Part shown: piece by piece, positions 1 through 4,992 of the stretch
Layout: every line of letters starts with the position of its first letter
Numbering within the stretch: position 1 is the first letter of the stretch
NCBI GenBank assembly: GCA_002399735.1
Contig: DHEF01000015.1
Span: 144,313 to 152,299, forward strand
Source: Chitinophagaceae bacterium UBA4857
GTDB lineage: Bacteria > Bacteroidota > Bacteroidia > Chitinophagales > Chitinophagaceae
Length of the DNA: 7,987 bases
Direction: 5' to 3'
Translations under genes and position numbers: made by a program
The notes under the pieces: model-generated
What the model was told of the DNA's origin: nothing
Seen by the model: the letters and a program-made list of their open reading frames with translations, nothing else
Database searches by the model: none

Positions 1-12
1 GAATTAAATACT

Positions 13-30
13 CACTCTTGTGCACCTGTA
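13..30. repeat. 18-nt direct repeat, left copy
   Basis: The 18 bases CACTCTTGTGCACCTGTA occur here and again, identically and in the same orientation, at 7970-7987. An exact 18-mer recurring in 8 kb is very unlikely by chance, so this is probably a member of an interspersed intergenic repeat family. The copy contains TTGTGCA (18-24). A second TTGTGCA lies at 44-50, and a similar pair with slightly different spacing precedes and overlaps the right-end copy (7946-7952 and 7975-7981). No coding function is visible. Confidence 0.75.
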
Positions 31-58
31 ACTTTATTCAATATTGTGCAAGGTGCAC
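20..58. repeat. inverted repeat GTGCACCT / AGGTGCAC
   Basis: GTGCACCT at 20-27 is the exact reverse complement of AGGTGCAC at 51-58, with 23 nt between them. The left arm lies inside the 18-nt direct repeat. A 10-nt palindrome, TACTGCAGTA, follows at 75-84. Together these make positions 13-90 a small repeat-rich island between the rpoZ terminator and the edge of the window. It could fold as a hairpin, but there is no T-run that would make it a terminator. Function unknown. Confidence 0.5.
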
Positions 59-169
59 CCCAACTTGTCGGCGGTACTGCAGTAACACTGTTCATCAATC
101 ACACTTCAATATTCAGTTGTATTACTTTATTAATCTTACACTATCAAAAATAACAATAGTCCGTTGCAT

Positions 170-217
170 AAAAAAAGCTATAAAAGCACCCAAAAATCTA
201 GTACTTCTATAGCTTTT
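170..217 (-). terminator. intrinsic terminator after the bamD-rpoZ operon
   Basis: On the minus strand a perfect 10-bp stem forms between AAAAGCTATA (217 to 208) and TATAGCTTTT (182 to 173). Its right arm runs into an uninterrupted T-run (positions 176 to 170 read as T on the minus strand). The loop is about 25 nt, longer than usual. It lies about 40 nt past the rpoZ stop codon, where an operon terminator is expected. Confidence 0.7.
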
Positions 218-257
218 ACTTAAAATATTATAAACAGGTAACTATTGTGGCTAATGA

Positions 258-599
258 TTAGCTAAACAATTGGTCGTCACCTTTACGGAAATACACTTTA
301 TCTTCTAAAAATTCCTGCGTAGCTAATAAAGAAGAGTTAGGCATACGTTCGTAGGCTCTTGAAATTTCAATTTGCTCTTTATTCTCATGAATTTCCTCCA
401 GACTATCGGTATGGCTGGCAAATTCATCCAGCTTATTATGCAATTCTTCTTTCAAAGAAATGTTTATTTGGTTGGCACGTTTACCAATAATTGAAATAGA
501 TTCGTACAGGTTACCGGTTTTTGCCTTAATGTCATTAAGGTTTTTGGTTTCCACATTACTGGCAATACCTGCACTAAGCTGGCGTCTTAACTTGCTCAT
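258..599 (-). CDS. rpoZ: RNA polymerase subunit omega (Bacteroidota type)
   Basis: This 113-residue protein resembles the Bacteroidota form of the omega subunit (Rpb6/RpoZ fold), a small accessory subunit that helps beta-prime fold and assemble in RNA polymerase. The recognisable core is the segment at residues 28-45, with TGNLYESI followed by GKRANQI. It corresponds to the helix in classical omega where an N-R-F/Y-x-L block precedes the basic RRARQ-like segment. The rest is charged and helical. The start codon ATG (599-597) lies inside the 3' end of bamD, giving a 26-nt overlap, so the two genes are almost certainly cotranscribed and translationally coupled. A strong terminator follows about 40 nt downstream, so rpoZ is the last gene of the unit. 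Assignment rests on the core motif, the length and the bamD neighbour, a pairing I recall as common in this phylum. Confidence 0.85.
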   Translation of the reverse strand: MSKLRRQLSAGIASNVETKNLNDIKAKTGNLYESISIIGKRANQINISLKEELHNKLDEFASHTDSLEEIHENKEQIEISRAYERMPNSSLLATQEFLEDKVYFRKGDDQLFS

Positions 600-1395
600 T
601 ACTTAACTTTTTAATATTTGATTCAGACAATAGTACAAATTCTTCCGCATCCTTACGCAATTTGCTATCCGGAAAACGGTCAACAAAATCTTTATACTCG
701 GTTATAACTTTTTCGTAGCGTTCTACTTTTTTCTCTTCCACACTCATTTCTGCAAAGCGAAACCAAGCCTTAATGGCCATCAGTTTATAGCGGTCAGACT
801 GTTGCGATTCAGGAAAATTTTCCAGCATTTCCGTAAATGCAACAGCAGCAGCCCTAAAATGACCCATATCATAATACAACTGCGCACTTTTCTGGTCTTT
901 TGTTTCCAGCTTCGCTCTGCAAATATCTATAATACCCTGCGCTTCTGCAACACGGGTTGAGTTAGGGTATGTATTTATAAAAGTTTGCATTACTCCCATT
1001 GCTTTCACCGTATTGGTTTGATCCAATTGTGGTTTAGGCGATTGTTTGTAATAGGAATAAGCCCTCATATAATCAATCTCTTCGGCACGGGTACTGGTAG
1101 GAAATACTTCCATGAATGTTTTGAAAAGGTTCTCCGCATTCATGTAGTCTTTCTGGTAATAAGCACAATAGGCGTATTTATAATAAATATCCTGAAACTC
1201 AGGCCTGGTTTTATAAAAGGGCATAATGTCTTCAAATAAAACCTGAGCTTTATTGTAGCTTTTTTTAACATAATACTTTTCAGCCATGCGAAGTTTATAC
1301 TCCGGGTCAGGACTTTTTAAAATCTTGTTCATGCTCTTGCCACAACCGGCAACAACCAAAACAGCGAGCAGCAGTGTTACTATACCTATACGCAT
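574..1395 (-). CDS. bamD: outer membrane protein assembly factor BamD (lipoprotein)
   Basis: From the ATG at 1395 this is a 273-residue lipoprotein. It has a short basic N-terminus, a hydrophobic stretch, and the lipobox V-A-G-C with Cys18 as the lipidation site. The mature part consists of tetratricopeptide-like helical hairpins, roughly at residues 33-60, 70-98, 107-145, 169-197 and 203-242. Each tends to end in a P-x-S or FP turn (VFPTS, TYPNS, NFPES, RFPDS), typical of BamD/YfiO. BamD sits at the periplasmic face of the outer membrane and helps BamA insert beta-barrel proteins. The reading frame can be extended 4 codons to a TTG at 1407-1405, but that codon lies inside a perfect -7 promoter box, so ATG 1395 is preferred. 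The stop codon is TAG at 576-574, inside rpoZ. The gene is separated from the upstream ompA-like gene by a terminator. Confidence 0.85.
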   Translation of the reverse strand: MRIGIVTLLLAVLVVAGCGKSMNKILKSPDPEYKLRMAEKYYVKKSYNKAQVLFEDIMPFYKTRPEFQDIYYKYAYCAYYQKDYMNAENLFKTFMEVFPTSTRAEEIDYMRAYSYYKQSPKPQLDQTNTVKAMGVMQTFINTYPNSTRVAEAQGIIDICRAKLETKDQKSAQLYYDMGHFRAAAVAFTEMLENFPESQQSDRYKLMAIKAWFRFAEMSVEEKKVERYEKVITEYKDFVDRFPDSKLRKDAEEFVLLSESNIKKLSNEQVKTPA

Positions 1396-1404
1396 AAAGA
1401 AGTG

Positions 1405-1436
1405 CAAAGTTAATAGTTATACGCAAATCTTACAGA
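1405..1436 (-). promoter_or_regulatory. Bacteroidota-type promoter for bamD-rpoZ
   Basis: On the minus strand TAACTTTG (1412 to 1405) matches the Bacteroidota -7 consensus TAnnTTTG exactly. A 3-of-4 match to the -33 TTTG element, TCTG (1436 to 1433), lies upstream with a 20-nt spacer. Transcription would start only a few bases before the ATG at 1395, making a very short leader. The -33 element is weak, so confidence is moderate. Confidence 0.5.
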
Positions 1437-1540
1437 AAAAAGATAGAAAGCCAAAAAGCGTTCGTTAAGGTTTTGGTAAAGAGGAGTTTAGGCTCGTTTT
1501 TATAGATGAAACTCCCTCATGGACAAAATAATTAACCAAA

Positions 1541-1572
1541 TAAAAAAAGCCCCTCCAAAAATAGAGGGGCTT
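1541..1572 (-). terminator. intrinsic terminator of the ompA-like gene
   Basis: A 9-bp GC-rich stem pairs AAGCCCCTC (1572 to 1564 on the minus strand) with GAGGGGCTT (1555 to 1547), across an 8-nt loop. It is followed directly by a T-run (1548 to 1542). It starts about 34 nt after the OmpA stop codon at 1606. This is the clearest terminator in the window, and it insulates the bamD-rpoZ unit from ompA transcription. Confidence 0.9.
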
Positions 1573-1605
1573 ATTATATATCAGCAAAAAGTAATTAACT
1601 GATGA

Positions 1606-3267
1606 TTATTTTTTACGCAAGTTTGGATGCGGAGCTTCAACTCTTGCTGGACCACTTTCGTCGCCAGTTGCAGCACGTAGGTCAACTGTGTTACAGTCAC
1701 CACCTTCCTGACCATAGTTAAAGATAAAGCGATCTTCACTGATACCTTGTTTTTCAACTAAGTAAGTGATTACTTTATTTACATGATCCCAGCTTAATTG
1801 TTGTTCTTTTTTGCTAGAAGAGCAATATCCAACAACAACAACTTTACACTCAGGCGTATTTTTCATTTTACCCGCTACAGTAGCTAATACTGCTTCTGCG
1901 TCAGCAGATAAAGCGTTAGAACCAGCTCTGAAAGAAATGCTTGGTAATAAACCTAATTTATCAGCACACTCATTTTTAGTTTTACCCCAGCCTTCGCACT
2001 CAGGACCAGGACATGGTACCGGGCATTTACCTACACCATCAGCATCAACTGGTTGGCAATAAGTAGGTGTAATTAACTCTTTATCTTTACAATCAGGTAC
2101 ACCGTCACCATCTGTATCTAAGCTAACACCATGAGAATCAACCGGGCAACCTGCAGGCGTTTGCTCTTGGTCAAATTGGTCAGTTACACCGTCACCATCA
2201 GCGTCAGGTAATACCGGATCTGGTATTTTCATCAACTTAGGGTTACGAATTTCTTGGTAAGCATAATCTAATGGGTTTAACCAATATAAAGGCTCAGTAG
2301 CTTTAGCACCAATGTTATAGTTTAAACCTACAGAAGCAAAGTTGTAAGAATCAAAGTCACCAGTTAGACCTTGTCTTTCTTGCCAACGTTGACCATCTAA
2401 TAAGTCGTCTTTAATAAATGTATGACGATCTTCAATTGCAATGTTGAAACGTGGTCCTAATTTGAAAGCCATACCTAAACCTACTGTAGCAGAAGGTCTA
2501 ACAGTTTGACCAAATAATTTAGCTCTGTAGTCACCATGGTTTTCAGCTTTTGTTTCATAGCTGTTATCCATAATGTCTTTCAACTCTTTTCTAATGTCTT
2601 TTTTGTTCTTGTTGGTAGCTGCAAATCTAGCTGCAACACCGTCAAAATCATAAAGAGGATTATTAGGATTATTCTCATCCCTTGCATTGATATGTGTTTC
2701 GTAAATAGAAGCACCTATACCACCAAATCCGTATAAAGTAAAGCCGGTTTTAGCTTTATGGAAACGGATATTATTTAAAGTAATAACACCTTGTAAAGAA
2801 AGGTCTTGCGTAACGGTTCTGTAGTTGTAATAAACTACATTGCTATTATTACCTTGACCATAACCAGCTTGGTACCATGGGTTACCGCCTCTGCTATTTT
2901 GAGCAATTGCGTATCCTCCTGCCGGAGAATAATGTAATCCCTTACCAATACCATACATATATTCAGCACGTAAAGAGAACATGTATCCAAGTGCCTTTCT
3001 TACATGCACACCAAAACCTGGTGTTAATAAAAGAGAAGGAACATCACCAGAAACTGTGAACTTACCTGCTTTCACACCAATTTCCCATTGGTTGCGAGGT
3101 TTTGCAGGATAGTTATAAGTTCCATTTAAGAACTCAGTGTGTTGCGGTAAACGCTTACTAGGGATTACGGAGGAGTCCTCATACGATCTTACTCCAACTT
3201 GGGAGAAAGCCGTGAGGCTCAGTAGGCAGGTCATGCCTAATAAAAATGTGAACTTTTTGCTTGCCAT
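1606..3267 (-). CDS. OmpA-family outer membrane porin with thrombospondin type-3 repeats
   Basis: This 553-residue protein begins with a classical signal peptide (basic MASKK, hydrophobic core to about residue 20, likely cleavage near AFS-Q at 22-23). Residues about 55-320 alternate aromatic and glycine-rich strands typical of an outer-membrane beta barrel. A linker follows with two calcium-binding thrombospondin type-3 units, DADGDGVTDQFD (355-366) and DTDGDGVPDCKD (384-395). Next is a cysteine-rich stretch (Cys 404, 415, 419, 424, 434), then a C-terminal OmpA/MotB-like domain (about 441-535). In that domain the usual GHTD and LSxxRA peptidoglycan-contact motifs read GYCS (480-483) and LSWDHV (491-496), so the conserved Asp and Arg are absent. 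The protein probably spans the outer membrane and faces the cell wall, but peptidoglycan binding is uncertain. It is monocistronic, with a good promoter upstream and a strong terminator downstream, which suits an abundant surface protein. Confidence 0.88.
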   Translation of the reverse strand: MASKKFTFLLGMTCLLSLTAFSQVGVRSYEDSSVIPSKRLPQHTEFLNGTYNYPAKPRNQWEIGVKAGKFTVSGDVPSLLLTPGFGVHVRKALGYMFSLRAEYMYGIGKGLHYSPAGGYAIAQNSRGGNPWYQAGYGQGNNSNVVYYNYRTVTQDLSLQGVITLNNIRFHKAKTGFTLYGFGGIGASIYETHINARDENNPNNPLYDFDGVAARFAATNKNKKDIRKELKDIMDNSYETKAENHGDYRAKLFGQTVRPSATVGLGMAFKLGPRFNIAIEDRHTFIKDDLLDGQRWQERQGLTGDFDSYNFASVGLNYNIGAKATEPLYWLNPLDYAYQEIRNPKLMKIPDPVLPDADGDGVTDQFDQEQTPAGCPVDSHGVSLDTDGDGVPDCKDKELITPTYCQPVDADGVGKCPVPCPGPECEGWGKTKNECADKLGLLPSISFRAGSNALSADAEAVLATVAGKMKNTPECKVVVVGYCSSSKKEQQLSWDHVNKVITYLVEKQGISEDRFIFNYGQEGGDCNTVDLRAATGDESGPARVEAPHPNLRKK

Positions 3268-3306
3268 AACTAAGGATTATGATTTGAAATCTGTCTTAAT
3301 AAAACG

Positions 3307-3337
3307 CAAAAATAGAACTTGAAGCTTAAAAACCAAA
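3307..3337 (-). promoter_or_regulatory. Bacteroidota-type promoter for the ompA-like gene
   Basis: On the minus strand TTTG (3337 to 3334) is followed by a 19-nt spacer and then TATTTTTG (3314 to 3307). These match both the -33 TTTG and the -7 TAnnTTTG consensus of the phylum's primary sigma factor, at the canonical distance. Transcription should start near 3302, leaving a leader of about 35 nt before the ATG at 3267. The leader has no Shine-Dalgarno sequence, which is normal in this phylum. This is the best promoter in the window. Confidence 0.75.
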
Positions 3338-3412
3338 TTTTTATCATTTTTTTTATTGGTGTTACTATTATATTTCAATAAGTTAGTTATGCAAACGTTC
3401 ACTTTAAAGAAG

Positions 3413-3424
3413 CGTTAATTAACG
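3413..3424. repeat. 12-nt perfect palindrome upstream of polyprenyl synthase
   Basis: CGTTAATTAACG is a perfect palindrome ending 37 nt before the polyprenyl synthase start codon, within the divergent intergenic region. Its position would suit an operator for a dimeric regulator. It is short and AT-rich, and no partner site is seen, so function is speculative. No convincing promoter for the plus-strand gene was found: the nearest is TATATTTC at 3369-3376, one base off the -7 consensus and without a -33 element. Confidence 0.35.
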
Positions 3425-3461
3425 ATTTTTAGGCGTAAATTGCCGCACTTTATCATTAATA

Positions 3462-4424
3462 ATGAGTTTACCAACCCACTTAATCAGCGAAGAATTAAAA
3501 GTTTTTGAAATTCGGTTTAAAGAGGCTGTAAAGAGCCAAGCCCCGCTTTTAGACCGTATCATGCGCTACATTGTAAAACGAAAGGGTAAACAAATGCGCC
3601 CCATGTTCGTATTACTTTCGGCCCGACTATTCGGTAAAGTTACCGACGTCACCTACAGGGCAGCTTCATTGGTGGAAATTTTACATACTGCTACTCTGGT
3701 ACACGACGATGTGGTGGATGATTCTATGGAACGCCGCGGATTCTTTTCGGTTTATGCCCTCTGGAAAAATAAGGTTTCGGTTTTGGTAGGCGACTATTTA
3801 CTGTCAAAGGGTCTATTACTTTCGCTGGATAATAAAGATTATACCGTACTACATATATTATCAGATGCCGTGCGTAAAATGAGCGAAGGTGAGTTACTGC
3901 AAATGGAAAAAGCCCGTTCGCTTAACCTGAACGAGGATATTTACTTTGAAATTATAAAGAATAAAACCGCCTCGCTTTTGGCCGCCGCCTGTAGTGCCGG
4001 CGCCTGGTCGGTTACGCAAGATGATGAAACTGCAGAAAAAATGCGCTTGTTTGGCGAAAACACCGGCATGGCTTTTCAAATAAAAGACGACCTGTTTGAT
4101 TATACCAATGACAATGTGGGTAAACCTACCGGTAACGACATTAAGGAGAAAAAAGCTACCCTGCCACTTATTTACGCTATTAATCATGCCGATAAAGCCA
4201 CACGTAGGCAGATGATTAATATTGTAAAAAATGATAATAAAAATAAAGAGAAGGTGAACTGGGTTATTCAGCAAGTACAACAACAAGGTGGTATAGATTA
4301 CGCTGTTGCAAAAATGAACGAATACACTAAAGCAGCACTTGATATTTTACACAGCTTTCCCGAGAATGAGTTTAGAAAAGGATTGGAAGATTTGGTTAAG
4401 TATGTTACCGAGCGTAAATATTAG
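3462..4424 (+). CDS. polyprenyl diphosphate synthase (long-chain, trans type)
   Basis: This 320-residue all-alpha prenyltransferase adds isopentenyl diphosphate units to an allylic primer. The first aspartate-rich motif is HDDVVDD (81-87, DDxxD at 82-86), followed by an ERRG loop. The second is QIKDDLFD (206-213, DDxxD at 209-213). GKP (220-222), NDIKEKKATLPL and the N-terminal KQMRP block (43-47) are the usual diphosphate-binding residues. The residues four and five places before the first motif are Thr78 and Ala77. Having no aromatic there fits a long-chain product rather than a C15 or C20 one, as expected for the menaquinone side chain (IspB/HepT type). Exact chain length cannot be read from the sequence. 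Length is normal for the family. The gene stands alone, divergent from ompA and followed by hairpins. Confidence 0.9.
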   Translation: MSLPTHLISEELKVFEIRFKEAVKSQAPLLDRIMRYIVKRKGKQMRPMFVLLSARLFGKVTDVTYRAASLVEILHTATLVHDDVVDDSMERRGFFSVYALWKNKVSVLVGDYLLSKGLLLSLDNKDYTVLHILSDAVRKMSEGELLQMEKARSLNLNEDIYFEIIKNKTASLLAAACSAGAWSVTQDDETAEKMRLFGENTGMAFQIKDDLFDYTNDNVGKPTGNDIKEKKATLPLIYAINHADKATRRQMINIVKNDNKNKEKVNWVIQQVQQQGGIDYAVAKMNEYTKAALDILHSFPENEFRKGLEDLVKYVTERKY

Positions 4425-4434
4425 CCTCCCCAAC

Positions 4435-4485
4435 CCCTCCGAAGGAGGGACTTAGGTAGATCCTAAGACAACATCTATATTTTTA
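4435..4485 (+). terminator. tandem hairpins after polyprenyl synthase, candidate terminator
   Basis: Two hairpins lie side by side just after the stop codon. CCCTCC (4435-4440) pairs with GGAGGG (4444-4449) across GAA. CTTAGG (4451-4456) pairs with CCTAAG (4462-4467) across TAGAT. A T-rich but interrupted tract follows (about 4473-4485). The absence of a T-run directly after either stem makes this a weak terminator. The first hairpin may instead be a common intergenic repeat. Confidence 0.4.
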
Positions 4486-4509
4486 TGTTATGAACAACTG
4501 TGCTACTAT

Positions 4510-4558
4510 CATCGTCCCTTGCGACGCTCCGTTCGGGGTTCCGTTCGCTAATGAACAG
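4510..4558. repeat. interspersed intergenic repeat, middle copy
   Basis: CATCGTCCCTTG (4510-4521) recurs exactly at 7914-7925 near the right edge. It is followed here by GCGACGC (4521-4527) and TTCGGGG (4532-4538). In the right-end copy TTCGGGG (7958-7964) precedes the inverted form GCGTCGC (7964-7970). CCGTTCG is repeated directly at 4529-4535 and 4541-4547. The block looks like a rearranged, degenerate member of the same repeat family. It has no open reading frame. Confidence 0.6.
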
Positions 4559-4563
4559 AGAGA

Positions 4564-4603
4564 AGTCGGGGAGTCGGAAAGTCCGAAAGACGGTAAGAAA
4601 GTT
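4564..4603. repeat. degenerate 8-nt tandem repeat, five units
   Basis: Five consecutive octamers run without a gap: AGTCGGGG, AGTCGGAA, AGTCCGAA, AGACGGTA, AGAAAGTT. The first three differ by at most three bases, and the last two drift progressively. Units two and three also form a small hairpin, TCGGA-AAG-TCCGA (4574-4586). The graded decay suggests an old array. Function is unknown. Confidence 0.65.
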
Positions 4604-4611
4604 TCAGTAGT

Positions 4612-4670
4612 GAATAGTCAATTGTGAATCCAGCATTGTCACCTGTCATTTGTCCATTGTCAATTCAATA
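4612..4670. repeat. TTGTCA-rich low-complexity tract
   Basis: Variants of an ATTGTCA/ATTGTGA word recur irregularly: ATTGTGA at 4621, ATTGTCA at 4635, CTGTCATT at 4643, TTGTCCA at 4650 and ATTGTCAATT at 4656. Such tracts are, to my recollection, common between genes in Bacteroidota. There is no coding potential and no clear period. Confidence 0.5.
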
Positions 4671-4705
4671 AGCTATTAACGATGAACCATGATATAATGC
4701 CCAAA

Positions 4706-4818
4706 GGCTGCCCGACTGGCAGTAGTAGCTGCGTTGTTAGCGTGGTCAAGAGCATGGGCAACGCACTACTACAGAAGGCGGGAACAAAAGCTGACCGTTG
4801 TTACTACTGCTGACAGCC
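4706..4818. other. foldable intergenic segment, possible structured RNA or decayed mobile repeat
   Basis: Two mutually exclusive pairings are visible. In the first, GTAGTAG (4722-4728) pairs with CTACTAC (4766-4772), and TGCGTTG (4730-4736) pairs with CAACGCA (4759-4765). Together they give a 14-bp stem with one bulged base (C4729) and a 22-nt loop. In the second, GGCTG (4706-4710) pairs with CAGCC (4814-4818), and GCAGTAGTA (4719-4727) pairs with TACTACTGC (4802-4810), closing the whole segment. The strand is ambiguous because inverted repeats fold on both. No protein is encoded and no known RNA family is recognised. Confidence 0.5.
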
Positions 4819-4820
4819 CC

Positions 4821-4992
4821 TGACTAATTAGTTAATTTGGTGATTTGGAATGGAATTTACATATATAAATAATGTTTATTTTAATTATGGCGATTTATTT
4901 CCCAGATGTAAAAAAACTGATTGGATAGTTAGTAAATGAGATACTATGAAACTATATACGTATTATTGTAACTAACACTATAAACGACTGCA
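4821..4992. other. AT-rich leader region before recJ, nothing recognised
   Basis: This AT-rich stretch holds no gene, no strong hairpin and no full promoter. The nearest -7 look-alikes are TATTATTG (4961-4968) and TAATTTGG (4833-4840), each imperfect and without a -33 element at the right distance. A stop codon in the recJ frame at 4981-4983 limits how far the gene could extend upstream. Confidence 0.6.

Noticed and set aside
18..212. Open frame of 64 codons at the left edge, cysteine-rich at its N-terminus
   Set aside because: It overlaps the direct repeat, the inverted repeat and the rpoZ terminator, has low-complexity composition and no recognisable motif, so it is a chance frame.
1405..1407. 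TTG as the start of bamD, adding four residues
   Set aside because: An ATG four codons downstream gives a standard lipoprotein signal, and the TTG lies within a consensus -7 promoter box.
3369..3376. TATATTTC as the promoter of the polyprenyl synthase gene
   Set aside because: It is one base off the -7 consensus, and there is no -33 TTTG or TTG at 19-20 nt.
3894..4286. 130-codon minus-strand frame inside the polyprenyl synthase gene
   Set aside because: It is antisense to a clearly conserved enzyme, and its translation has the Phe/Ile-rich, motif-free look of a shadow frame.
4693..4698. TATAAT before the foldable segment as a promoter
   Set aside because: The phylum's primary sigma factor prefers TAnnTTTG, and the nearest TTGTCA is about 30 nt upstream, too far for a classical -35.
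4510..4820. CRISPR array or integron attC sites in the gene-free gap
   Set aside because: There are no evenly spaced identical repeats with unique spacers, no cas genes, no paired attC core motifs and no integrase.
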